Positions 1-20,500 of a stretch of 64,000 nucleotides of DNA are shown here, piece by piece. Numbering within the stretch: the stretch's first letter is position 1; the number at the start of each line of letters is the position of its first letter. This DNA is from Sanderia malayensis (taxonomy: Eukaryota > Cnidaria > Scyphozoa > Semaeostomeae > Pelagiidae), in assembly GCA_013076295.1 (NCBI GenBank), contig RQOL01000855.1, forward strand, positions 868,001 to 932,000. Reading direction: 5' to 3'. The position numbers and the translations under genes are program-made. The notes beneath the pieces were generated by a model, which was not told the DNA's origin, made no database searches, and was given only the letters and a program-made list of their open reading frames with translations.

Positions 1-83
1 GTATCAGTTTTTATGGATTTCTTTTAAGCTTCGTTTTATACAGATTTTGCTAAACTACTAGTTTATCTTTTTATTTGTTTCAG

Positions 84-7841
<7,758 letters not shown>

Positions 7842-8290
7842 GTAATATGAGACATTCAATTCAACAGCAACGACTTAGCTTCCTCCCACTCTCTTCAATG
7901 TCCGTACATAGAATTTCTGTTCAAAGGAGTACATTCTTCATTTTTCAGATACTAAACAAATGTCCACAGTGAAAACAAATTCACAAGAACGAATTCACAT
8001 TGAATTGAAAACAATTAATATAAGATAAGTACAAACTTTAAACTACAATTGATTGAAATTAAATTTGTTCTGGACTATTTTACTGTCATTCACTAGATGG
8101 TGTTACAAATTTAAACATTAAAATTGCTTTGGGACAAGATTTTACAAAATTCTTTGGGATTCATATGTTACTAAAGCTATAATTTCTTTATTAGCATCAT
8201 AAAGATGTAAAATACGGTGCATACTAATAATGAAATAGATTAAAACTCATCTTAAACTCATCTTAAAGTTTTTCTTCATCTTCGGCCTCG
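7842..8290. other. NSF/VCPIP1 convergent intergenic spacer
   Basis: The 449-nt tail-to-tail gap holds the 3' UTRs of both genes. It is AT-rich with a VCPIP1 polyadenylation hexamer on the minus strand at 8187-8192. No gene is seen; no clear plus-strand AATAAA was found for NSF. Confidence 0.6.
8187..8192 (-). terminator. Polyadenylation signal of VCPIP1
   Basis: AATAAA read on the minus strand, 99 nt downstream of the VCPIP1 stop at 8291. Confidence 0.5.
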
Positions 8291-11200
8291 CTATGTTTCT
8301 TCACTGGTTTTTGAGTCTTTATCAACAAAGTCGTCTGAAACCAGTGTCGAGATGTTCGCTGAAATATCAGGCCCTGTATCACTATCAGTTTCCTGCTTGT
8401 CTACAGCATTGTCTTCGTGAATTTGAACCGTGTCTTGCAGCTCGCCTTGATTGTCAACAATTGAGTCTTCACTCTGATCCAACTCATCTATCGGTATCTA
8501 CAATGCAAATATTCAATAATGATATCCTTGGCTTTCGACCAAGTTTTGTGCATTGTGCACTCGACTTTCGTGCATTGAGCACTTGGCTTTCGTGTCACAC
8601 TTCTCCCCGCCTTTGTATTTTGTGCTCATACCTTTTCAGTTGATCTTTGCATGTTATTCTGCTCGAAGACCTCCAGTCTCTGGCCGACACCCGAGAACGG
8701 CACTGTCATTGCAGTTTTACCTGCATCTGTTGTTGCTGTTGCTGTTTCAGATTGAAATATTGATCCAAGTTTCCCCTGGTTACCACCGCCTTGTAACACG
8801 TGACATCTGGGCCCAGACGGATGGCTCGTGTATTTCGCCATTTGCTCTGCGGCTGCTGTGTGGTCTTCTTTGGACAACGGCTGCACAGGAATATGCCTCT
8901 CTCCCAGACACAACTGCATTTCGTCTGTTGACTCTGTGTAACATAGTACCTGGATTTGAAATTGTATTCACTTTATGTCGCTTTTATGCACATGCATTCA
9001 GGGTAAGAAGAGAAGTGCCCGAGAAAGCATAGCTTTATTCTGACACAATACAAGGTCATATAGATACGTATATACATAAAACCATTGTTTAGCTTACTTT
9101 GTTGGGGAAGTATGACAAACACAAGTGCTCTCCATCCTTCAGTATCCCATAGTCCTTTTCGATTAATTTGAACACGACGCCTTTGCGTTTGAAGAACTCT
9201 GGCTTGTCCGCAAAATAGTCCCACAGGTCCAATTTTCCACCATTGCCCAAGGCATCCAACAGATCTGTAACAGTCCAACAGATTGTATAGTAAAGTATAT
9301 ATGGGAGATGGAATGGATAGATAAGTAGTGAATTTATCAATGTTGAGTTGATGCTGTAGTTATATACTGCTACTTGATATCTCACAGGGAAACTTTGACT
9401 ATAGCTTTTACTGAGAACACAACCTCAAGACTAGTCTTACGTCAATGCTTTTACATGCTACAGTGCCAGGAAGTCAGTGAATGAAAAGGCAACAAACCTA
9501 GAGATAAATTGTGTGGTGTTGACGAACGTTGGTGATCTTTTACAGGCTCCTTTCCGTCTGCGGTAGATGAGTTACTGTTGTTGTTGTTGTTTTTCGCATT
9601 GCTTACTTCCTTTGCTCTTTGCTGTTGTTTTGGTCTTGTGCGAATTGATGCATTACCATCGTGTGCACTTCCTCCCTGCTTTGCTACCCTCTCGACCAGT
9701 ATCCTGTCTCCGTGTTTCAGAGACAGTGTTGCTTCATCGCCATCTGCAGTTGTTGTTGTTGTTGGTTGAATGGGTTTCGGTGGAAAGCCAATTTTGATTC
9801 GCTGACATTGACGAGGTATGCCGACCTGTTCTTCCAGCCTCGCTTGCAACTGTGAATACGTCATGTCGACTGGGATTTCCATTGTCAAACTCTTGCCATT
9901 TGCTGATACTCGAATTGTGTTGGTGCTTGATTCAGTTGCATTTGGTTGTTTCACAGCTTCATCTTTCTCCGGTGTCACACAGGCTTCTGTAGTCTTGTTT
10001 GTCATGGTCTGTTTAGGTGGAGAAAAAGGTCGATATAACACTGTTTACAGACCTTGAAACCTGTTGTTCAGTCAATAACTCAGTTCCAAAGCTCTGATCA
10101 AATAAGTACTTGGGACCATTTACGTACGGCTGGGCATTTTAATACGGCGATTCACATGGTAGTCATTTGTTTGCATGAACAGAGAACTGCTATAGCTTTT
10201 GTTTAATATTCAGAAAACTACAGACTAACTACAAATTATAGCTGTTGTCTTTTATACCACAGAGGTATTGCTCTAAGAGATAAGAGTCGTATCACGATGC
10301 TCTTTGTCTCTCGTCTATAAACGTGCTCAGACCTAATACTTTTTCCTTCTCTTGCCTTGTTTTCAAAGCAACGATCTAAGACACCTGATGTCTGCATAAG
10401 CAAAGACTAACTTTACTAGCAATCCTTTTAAATTTACACTGCTGATAGATATGGCTGTAATAAGATTGACCGCCGTAAACAAACAAACCTTTGAGTTTGC
10501 CTTCGAAGGAGAAATCGAGTTTTCTTTTCGTTGAATTTTCTGCTGTGCTTTCTTCTTGATCGTTGCTTTTGCATCTTTGAATTCGGCTGTCGAAAATCCG
10601 TTAGTAGGCTCCTTCGTTGCGTCGTTTCGCGTTTCCCCTTGTTTGTTTTGAAAGTAATTGGAAGATTGTCCGCTTCTTTCTGGCAATCTTTCTGGTTCAG
10701 GATACACTGTAAAAGAAACAAACCCTTCCCTGCAGTAACCTGTCTTGTACAGTATTTCCCCGCCACTTAGAAATTGGTGATTTGGGACCAGGTATTGTTT
10801 AAAAACAATAGACTATTGTTTCTTTCTATTGTTTTCAGAACAATTTTAGGCTCGAGTTTCTTATAAATCAGTTTCTCAGTGCCGGGGTAATACTGTATGC
10901 TGAACAAAGTACCCGGTCCTTCATCAAGTTACCTTGTGGGCTAACATACAAGTTTTTGATGTAACGAAGAATTTTTTTATTCCCGTCCCGTCAAGGATTG
11001 TCATATTGATTATGGTTATACTGCACTTATTAAACTCATTTGTAGCAAACTGTAAACTGCTGTTACATGCAAGTACAGACTGTAATTCGTATTCAGTTGT
11101 GGCGTACCTTGTTTCAAGTGAGCTGTTTTCTGCATGATCTCGTTGACAACACGTTGAATGAGTTTGCTGTTGTCGAACTCCAATGGGTAATGCTTCTGCA

Positions 11201-13836
11201 CGAGTTTTTCAGCAATTTGAAACGCGTTTGAGTTTCTCCAAGATTCTTTCTCTTTGTAGAACCAGAATACATTCTCCGTCAAACCAATGCTGTCCTTCCA
11301 ACTCATGTCGACTTCAAAACTGCAACAAATTCAAAACAGACAACATTTTTTACGTATTATCATGCACCGAAACATGCTGAAATTTCAGAAAAAGACGGGG
11401 AAAACTTAACATATTCTCGTCAATTTGGGCTCATTTGGAAATTTGATTTTTTAAACGGGGGCTTATTCCAGGATTACAAATTTGTTATGCCGAGATTCCA
11501 CTGCAGTTCAAAGATTTTTCCTCAGTTTTTACCTTTCAGGCAAACAGTCATACAGCTCTCTTTCCCAGAATATCTTGTTCTCATGCTTCTCCACAGCGTC
11601 CCCATTTCTATACTTTATTGAACCATCGGGCATGACAACTCGCATATCGTTAGAGCACCTTTCGCATGTTTCAACCTAGAGATATATCAGAGATTCAGAC
11701 TTGTGTGTCAACTGAGCCTTCTTTACAATGCATTATGAAATAAAACGCAATGTGGTGAATAATTAAGTGGCAGGCTGGCTGGTTCACAATTTTCTACCGG
11801 TTTGTGCCAGCCCGATGGGGCCATTTGGGTGTGGTCAACAAATTATAGGTACGGCATGGGCGTGGTCACGAAAACCTAGTTGCAAGAAACATCAAATTAT
11901 TACAGCAATGAAACTTGACTCATTTATTTCAAGCAACAAACTCTGTGATTTCAAGTTTACATAAAGTTGTTACCTTACATTTTATGAATCAGTCAATAAA
12001 ATAGGGCCCCTTTTCAATTAAAATGGGGCACTTGTCTTCGGATTTCGGTTCCCTTGGCCGGTGGGTCGGTGGGCCGCTGTGAATATTATTGCATACAGGG
12101 TTAGGAGAGATAAGAGATAACCAGTTTAGGAAACATACAATATGAAAAATCAGCCTGTTTTTCTTTGCATCATATCTGCAGGTAACATTGTGTAAAGGGA
12201 AGCGATACTTTGTGCCATCTTGCAATACTTTGTGAGCCACCTTTGCTATTTGGAAAAGCATTCCACCCGGTAGTAACATGTCACGTTGCTCATCTCCATA
12301 GGAATAATCTGTCATCCATCCACATGAGATGCATTTGTGCAAAGTTTCCTCCTCCATGGATCTCCTTGCAGTTTCTATCATCTTACTGTATTGGATGTTG
12401 AACTTTCCTCCAGATTTCCTGATAATGGCGTGGTAATAGTCAGCCACGGCACTGGCTGATACACCATGAAGTATCATGAATTGCCTTTCCATGCAAGACA
12501 CCAACTGATGAATATAGCTGTCTTTCAGACTGTTGCTACCGGCTATGATGCATGATTGGTCCTCGCCAAGATCAATATATCTTGAGATGAAATCCTGAAA
12601 GCCTCCCCAAACTGTTGGCATTAAAATGGGTGGCAATCTGTACGTACTTCCTTCTCCGTCCCTTTTCACAGCAACCAGTGCTACAAAATGATTCCGCCCT
12701 TTACTGCTCCAGGAGATCGCCAATGGTTTGTTAAATGTTCCATCTTTTTCTCTGCACTTCTCAGGTGGCACAAACACAGGCAGAAACAGACCAGAGTAGT
12801 CAGCGGCTGACTGTAAACCCTCCAAAGAATCCAACAGCATTATTGGTCTGTGCAACACATTTGCCAATGCGAATACGTGAATGTTCCTGAGACCAGATGG
12901 CTCACCTTCTATCGGCTCATAGGATGGATCTGCTTCTTCAACAATGCTTCTCCAATCATTCTCCTCAATGAAATCGCAAAATTGCATTTTGTACTTCTCA
13001 AGATTCATTTCAAGCTCCTGTTTCAGATTTGTCATCAACGGGTGCCAAAACAATTGCTGACCAACCAGACATCTTGATATGGCATGGACTAGACAATGGC
13101 CATCTCCGTCTGCATGGATGGGAACCAAAGGATACCTCTCACAGCCATTGTATTCTTTGGTCATATCCAACACTGATGAGAGGTATGAACTTGCAGATGG
13201 GTCAATGCCATATCCTATGATATCCAGATGCTTTGCATCTATCACGAATGCTTTGCCACCGAGCTTTGAGCAATCAAACGTTCCTTTACTGTTACAACAC
13301 CCGGCAGACATACTGGATAACAACCTGGCCTGTCTGGTTTCTCGGTCTACGCCATAAGTTGTCATCAAACTCGATATCAATTTGCATTGATAATTTGATA
13401 AATCGTTGACTTTAACAGCCTCCACGTCACCCCACTGTCTTTGTGAATTAGATAGGCTGAGAATAGCGGCTTCCATGTCTTCGACGGATAAATTTGTTTC
13501 TTTTTCTAAAAGATTATTTTCGCAATGAATCTGGTTGCATTTCTTGCATACGACGTCTTTATTTTGACGCACTTCGAAATAGCATATATTGCCACACTTT
13601 TCATTAGGGCATTTCCCTTTCGCCAAATCGCTTCGAGAACCATAATCATTCATGGTGGAAAAGGGAAGTTTTTTGCGCAAATCTTTGCTTTCGTCTGAGT
13701 CGTTTACCACCGAATTCCATGGAATACAATTATCACATGTTTTGGTTTTCTTCAGGATGAATTTCTTGTTCTTGATTTCTGAGAAATTGATTTGATTGCC
13801 TTCTTCAGTCAAAACGAGGCAACTTTCTAACCTCAT
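8291..13836 (-). CDS. VCPIP1: Deubiquitinating protein VCPIP1/VCIP135 (OTU cysteine protease, p97 cofactor)
   Basis: Deubiquitinase that binds p97/VCP and is needed for post-mitotic Golgi and ER reassembly (family knowledge). Exons in transcript order: 13836-12139, 11675-11533, 11319-11108, 10706-10489, 10008-9498, 9264-9098, 8949-8632, 8497-8291. They total 3474 nt, in frame, giving 1157 aa (human 1222). A Cys4 zinc-ribbon-like motif lies at about 76-100 (CPNEKC...CKKC). The OTU domain has DGDGHC with Asp245 and Cys248, and RNHF with His383; the 135-residue Cys-His spacing equals that of the human enzyme. A ubiquitin-like/UBX-type domain follows at about 788-865 (IRVSANGKS...GFPPKP...LKHGDRI), then an Asn/Ser-rich linker and an acidic Asp/Ser/Thr tail. 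The start at 13836 is the first Met of the long first exon and lies upstream of the zinc motif, but a 5' exon cannot be excluded. A minus-strand AATAAA lies at 8187-8192, about 100 nt past the stop. Confidence 0.95.
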
Positions 13837-14543
13837 CTGGGGGATCCAAAGGTGGGCGGAACAATGTTACGCGGTGCAAAAACCACGAAACTTCTTTCAT
13901 GCCGAACTGATTCACAAAGACCAGGAGAAATTGCGAAAGAATTATAAAGTCCGTTGTAAGAACGATTACATCTATATCGGTAAGTTACTTTGCTGGGAGT
14001 GAATGATCTTCTTATTTATTTGCTACTTCAATGTTATCATATTAAAATGTTTTGTGTTTTGTCAAAATGCTTCGCACGCACAAAGACGCCCAAGCCATTC
14101 AGGCCACCAGTTGAAATTCGCACTTGCATGCATGATAGATACTTTATGCTTTAGATTTGAAGGTTTTGAGTTTGCCCAGTCCTCTCCATCTTTTTCACAA
14201 TTCAGTCAGTTTGTAGCGCAAGATTATGTTTTTTTCAACTGCAAATAGTATGTGATATATGGATAGCAGTTCAGTGCAGGATCTGCAAATTTGTCCGTAT
14301 TTCTGGCAAGCATATGCGCATGCCATAGTTATTGTGCATGCTTTGTAGCTATTTCAGGCATTTTTATGCCACATGTATACCCTACTATCCACAAAGTTAA
14401 TTTCCAGGAAATTCTTACCTCATTAAACTTTGAGTTTGAGCTTGCTTGAAGACAATCCTTTTTTTGTTTATTTCAGCTTTGAGCCCATTAAAATGATGAA
14501 CTGCTAGAAAAAATATAGAGAAAAGGAGGTAACGTTAAAGAAA
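13837..14543. promoter_or_regulatory. Shared upstream region of VCPIP1 (-) and KIAA2013 (+)
   Basis: 707 nt between divergent start codons with no other gene. It must hold both promoters unless further 5' exons exist. No convincing TATA box is seen on either strand, and no motif is claimed. Confidence 0.45.
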
Positions 14544-17500
14544 ATGGCAGTTACAAAAACTTTAATGTCCAACTTTGAGGTTGTCAAAGGGTTACTTCTT
14601 TACAAAACAGCTCAATTGTTTAACACAAGGTACTTCATCATCATTACGTTATATTATCACAAGTTTGGTCGATTAGAAATGGTCCCTTCTTGCTATACAT
14701 TTATTTTTCTAATAATTTCCAATTTTTATTCGATTTTTCTGATAATTTAATTTCAGAGCGAAGAAGTTATTTTGGTGTGCTGCATGCATTGTCACGTTTG
14801 TCATGTACTTCAGCTCATCAAGATTCATTTTGCCTCACAGACATTTACAGGTTAATCATGGTGGACATCGTAAGTGATAACAAAACCTCTTTCATTCTTT
14901 TTCTACAATTTTTTCATTCTCTATTTTTCTTTTGCTTATCTTCATTGCTTTATACGTAATTTTAGTGCTGAAGAAGGAAAAATGAAAAATCTATTTGCTC
15001 CTTTTTTTATGATAAACATAAGTTCAAATGTAATACTATGGCCCAGCTTTGTGTATATTTGAGCTTAACTGCGGCAGCACAGGACAAGTCTGTTAGCCCA
15101 GCATAACATGAATCTGTTAAAATTGCTAGATGTTAAAGTTACCTCAAAGCCACTGCAACTTTTTTTTCCAATTAATTTGTTGTAATGCTCAGTTTGCATC
15201 TTAAGTTCTAAGAACTCCAAGCCAGTCAGCAACATATTGATTCATGAACACTTCTGATTATTTGGAACTTGTTTTATATTTAATCATTGTGTATTTATGT
15301 CCTGTTATCATTGCAGGGAGGAGCCCAAAGTGTTTGGAGCCAGTGCTTGAAAAATGGTTCAAAATGATGGAAAGTGCAGATGCTTTAGTGAAGCACATCC
15401 CTGCAGACTCTGTTGATCAAGAATTTTTACCCTTTTTGGGTGAGAATATTTGACCCTGCACAATAAAATTAAATCAGTCAATGAAATACATTGGCAGGTT
15501 CCATTTGCAATGAAAATATGGTATAGAACATTGTGAAAACATGGAATGGAATACATGGAATGGATTTCAAAGTGTTGGTGAATCATTCTGTAATACTCTT
15601 TAATTTCATGCAGTCCATATTTTATCTATCTTGTGTAGGAAATGGATTTATCGGCTTGGCAATAGAAAGAAGCAAGATTGAATTGTACATCCTGAATGAT
15701 ACAACGATGGGCCTCTTCAAGATTCCTTTTCAAAGTTTTGTTGACTTTAGACCAATGGGCGAATCCCCGGATGCAGATGGTAAGGCTCAATCCACATCCA
15801 TTTATAGCATAACTTGCTCTTATATACTGTAATCTACTGTAATCTATTGTAATCTATTGTAATCTGTTATAATCTATTGAGATCCATTAAAATCTACTCT
15901 AATTTACTGTAATCTACTGTAATCTATAGTATTTTACCATAATCTGTTGTAATCTACTCAAATCCATTGTAATCTACTCTAATCTACTGAAATCTATTGT
16001 AATCTATTGTAATCTACCATAATCTATTGTAATCTATGGAATCTGTTATAGTCTACTGAAATCCGTTGTAATTTACTCCAATCTATTGTAATCTACTGTA
16101 ATCTACTATGCTTTTCTATTGCTTTCTATGTATCATGTAGTTGTACCATGAGCAAGCGTAGAAGATGCAAATTTAGTGTTTGATAATTTATAACAAATAT
16201 TCATCTGTTGATGGTGTATGTTTTTCTGTTTCTTGCAGAGACACTAGTGTTGGACCTGACAACGGGAGAAATTCATCTGTTTACAACATTTAATGGAGTG
16301 AGTTACCAACCACGTTTCTCATTTTATCATTAATTTCAACGTCAGGTTTTTATCAACACTTGCGTATAACATACCTGTAATGAATTTTTTTTATAGATTA
16401 TTCCTTGTTTGTTGGATTGCTTGTTTATTTCTTTGCTTGTGGTATTTTTCGTGAAATTTTTCCCTCCTGTTTTTAGGACATCCAACATAACTGTATTGTC
16501 GTAGAGCATACTGTTTACATTCACCGTGAAATTGCTGGTGCATTGATTCAAGAAGTCAAAATCAACAATAACAGGGTAAAGCAGCTCGCACGATTTTAAG
16601 TTCATGTCTTCCGACAATATGTTCAATTTGCTTCTACCATAGTCGACAAAGGTCCTTGGACACGCAAATTTTGCACGCATCTTTCATCTTCACTCCCCGC
16701 TAAACTATATTGTCTCTAGAAACAGTCTTATATGGTATAAAAATGTTTTACGTTGTGACAACAAGAGTTTGATTGCGTGAGCAATACTGTTTTAGTGGGG
16801 TTTTGAATAAATCCCATGAAAAAGGTAGTTGGTAGCCTTTTTCCGTATTTTTGCAACTGTTCCAAGGACCCACTACAGTCGACTCTCGCTATCTCGAACT
16901 TGCACGAGAAATGAAAATTTGTTCGACATAGCGGGAGTTCGAGACTAAATTCACCCAACTAGAGAACGAGGGGAAACGGGAATCTGCTCGAGATAACCGA
17001 GTTCAAGATGGCGAGATTCGACTCTATTGTAGCTTCGGGTTTATGATTATGCTTGTGTTTATGCGTATGTTTATGCTTATGGTTATTTTTACGTGTAAAT
17101 GTCCTATTTTAGCCTGTTGCCGTTCACGGAAGATTTGAAGTGAAGAAAAAGAATGATTGGAAGGAAGATATCATCCAGGGGAATGGGTAAAAAATCTTCT
17201 TTATCATATTCGTCTTCTTTGTCAGTTTTTCTGCAACTTTTCTTTATTTGTATTCTTTTCTTCTATTTTTGTTTTCTTCTTTTCATCGTCATTACCTTTT
17301 TCTTTGCATTCTTCCTTTTTTGTATTATTTTTTCGTCGTCTTTTTCGCATTCTTATTTTTTTAATTTCTATTTTCCTAATCACGAGTGAACAATGTTTTC
17401 ACACGATGAAAATACATGAGAGGCATCGATTTTCATTAAATTGAACAGAAATTCTTGGCTTTTGTTCCTTCATTTGCAGATATTTCTCTTCTATGGAAAT

Positions 17501-20500
17501 ATGCCTCAACTATATTTATCATAACTATAAGCATTTCGTATTTGTTTAGTGAAGAGAACAAAGGGTTCAGTGTTTCCTATGGCATTACTAAAGGAACAGC
17601 GAAGCATTCTGAGAAGATTGTTGCCATTGCTAGCACGCTCTTTGCAAAGGAAATGAAAATAGCTGAACTCAGGTGGATTATAACCTTCACTTTGCTTTAT
17701 TTTCATTAACTTTACTGCTGTTTCAGTTACTTCAGATTTCGTTGGCTGCGGTCACTTCTTTGTGTTGCATTAACTATAGTCTGCGTGGCGTATTTACAAG
17801 AGTGGCTGTTTAAAACCTGGCCTCTTATTGCTTTGATCTTGATTGAGAATATTCACAGTTTAAAGATTTCTGTTTTTATTTTCAGTTCAGCCGTGGTGAG
17901 CGTGAAAACAGCCGTGCGTGAAGTCGACGTGATACCCGCGGGAGTTTCGCCGACTGTTCCCGCGGCTAAGAAGCAGTCGCTCGTTGAAACGCGATCTAAA
18001 GCTCTCGTCGAAGATGTTAAGAATGTGAGTTGTAGTTCAATGTTGTTCATTCTTGCATCACGTCAACACTCAAGGTTGGCTGATAGGCAGCAGATAGATT
18101 GTACTTTCGTGTGCAATGATTATGCTCATTTGGGCACAGTATAAGAGGATCAATTCTGATCACTTTCTTATGTTTTCATGTTTCAAGGACTGGCTGGCTT
18201 TGCAGAAATTGCCCTTGTACGAAACACAGAAGCAAGCTTGGGAAAAGGTTTTGTTTTTTGCAATAGTTCTCCTACAAAACTTTCAATGCAATATTTTTAA
18301 TAAACGCAGTCTTGCAAATGCTAGTTGATGAGTTTTTGTGCGAATGCAGCTACCTTCGTTTCCTGTGATAAACGCTTTATTAATTTGTGACGTTCCGCTG
18401 ATTTGCAATTGTGGCCAAATGCCTGATATATACATGTGGCTAAATGTCTAATATATACACAGAATCGGTGTATTGCGTTTTCTGTGGTTCAATACAAACA
18501 AATGGACCGTACTAACTTTATCTCTACAAGCTTGTTTTGTGATTGACTCGTTCTTCATGTGATGTTGATGTAACCTGTTGTTTGGGTTTCTTTGTTCTGC
18601 GTGTATACCATGTAGTTGTATGTTGATTGAGATCAGTGGGAATTACCCCAGCGTATATACAGTATACTGCACCTCACTGCAGCATACCATAGCGTATATA
18701 CACAATTCACTCTTGTCTCCTTTCTGCCAGATCTGGAAGCTTGGCATTCGCATCGATTCGAAAAACGACCCAGATGCCCCGTCGCCACTGCACGTGAACA
18801 TCACCGAATATTACCTCTACTCACTGACTGAATTTGAACCAATCAACTCCACCGCCCTCACTGATCTCGGCAACCACGTGGGCTCCTGTTACCATGGACC
18901 TGTTACGATGTAAGTTGCCATAGTCCACCCAATTTTAATCTGATCTGAACCCTTTCTCGGTTCAGTATGCTTCATCAGGGTTCGAAGAACTATTTGTGCC
19001 ATTCTCGTATTATTTGTGCAATTAGTTTGTGCTGTAAGGACCTCTCTGCATATAAGAAATCTGTCGGTATAGGAATAGAATTTTTTTCCTATCGGTATAG
19101 GAATAGAATTTAGGAATAGAGTGTTTATGCGTGCAACGTTTTGAATGATGGTTTTCTCATTGCTCAATTGCGAGAGAGGTATCTCACACAAATACAAACA
19201 TGTTCTTGGTATAATAAAGCAAACATCTTGTCACTTGATGTATTACTGAATAGTATATTTAATTCTCGGTTTAGTAAACGTTTAGTTTGGTATGTTACTT
19301 CTGGGATCCCTTCAAGGCCCAGGGTTTCACTGTAATTCTTTATTAATCTAATATTTATTTACCGTGTCAAACTGTTGATTGTGTTGTTACTTGCTTATGT
19401 CATTATCTTACTTTGTAGGCATTCCGCTGAGTTTTGGGTTTTACCACGGAATATCAATGGATTGGAAATATTGGCAGACAAATGGAAGAACAGCCTGTTT
19501 AAATATGGATGCGATGACCTGCTGATGAGAGGTATGATATTTCACACCTTACCTATTACCACCATTTGCGTTTTTGGATATTTGCATTGCGTTGCTCCTT
19601 AGTGCTTGTGCAGTGTCTATCTTTGTGCAGTAATGCAGTGAATCGACCTATATGTTTTTGAAAGGCACAAAGCGGTCTCTGTTAAATGATGTACTAAAAT
19701 GTATTCTATACATTTTAAATGTATACACAAGCTTGTTGTTTTCGTCCATAAAACTAGCTTTATCAATGCTACGACAAGCCAAGGATCGGGGGCTCCACTA
19801 TGATACTTCCCAGAACATAATTGTCTCTCATTTTTTATTACTGTTATTAAACACTTGGTAAAGCCATTCAGGGTATTCCTGTATTCATATTTATCTATTG
19901 GGTAGAATACAGAAAAGGAAAAAAAGAGCCAACTTTTTTTTTCTGCCTATTCCCCAGAAAATGGAAAATAGTTCTGTTATTACGAAGAATACACAGATGT
20001 TACAGACATTATACACAGACATATGCATCTACTGTTTTTTCCCTTCAGGTCTGCTTGGAGTTCAGCGAGCGATAGTTTTGAGTTTCTCTGGCCTACAGTA
20101 CACTAAACACGGCCTGGAGCTGGCTTTGAACCCGATTTCCCTATCTTCGAACATCTCTCTTCGTCGCATACCGTACCAGGCGAGCTCGCTGTACTTAAAC
20201 ATCAGAATCAATCCACCAGATGGAATTAAAACTGTAGAGATTCATATGGACAATCCTAAGGAGAATAGTCTGTTTGCGTGCGGCTCTGCTTGTGAAGATA
20301 TTGTCCAAATCAGGTAAGTTTGATTGCAAAGTATTGAATATACAAGTCACCTGTACCACATTTTATATTTTCATGCAAGTAATTGTTGAGTTTTTGTTTG
20401 GATTTTCAGCAATGCGCCGTCTGTGTTTATTGCTAAGCTCACAAACCCAGTGACGCCGATTCTCTACGTCTCTTCAAATCGAAGTGATCTGGATGTTATT

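Noticed and set aside
8730..8735. Internal GTAAAA donor in VCPIP1 exon 8949-8632
   Set aside because: Splicing there puts the next exon out of phase and stops after a few codons; the donor at 8631 keeps the frame.
8553..9032. 159-aa plus-strand frame
   Set aside because: Antisense to VCPIP1 exons whose minus-strand reading matches the known family; low-complexity Leu/Ser/Cys content.
9567..10057. Several plus-strand Cys/Leu/Val-rich frames
   Set aside because: Antisense shadows of the Asn/Gln/Thr-rich VCPIP1 exon 10008-9498.
17455..17709. 84-aa open frame and acceptor (ending 17480) as an additional or longer KIAA2013 exon
   Set aside because: Using it gives a frame that stops before GEENKGFSVSYG. 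The acceptor ending at 17549 joins the flanking exons in frame and keeps family length.
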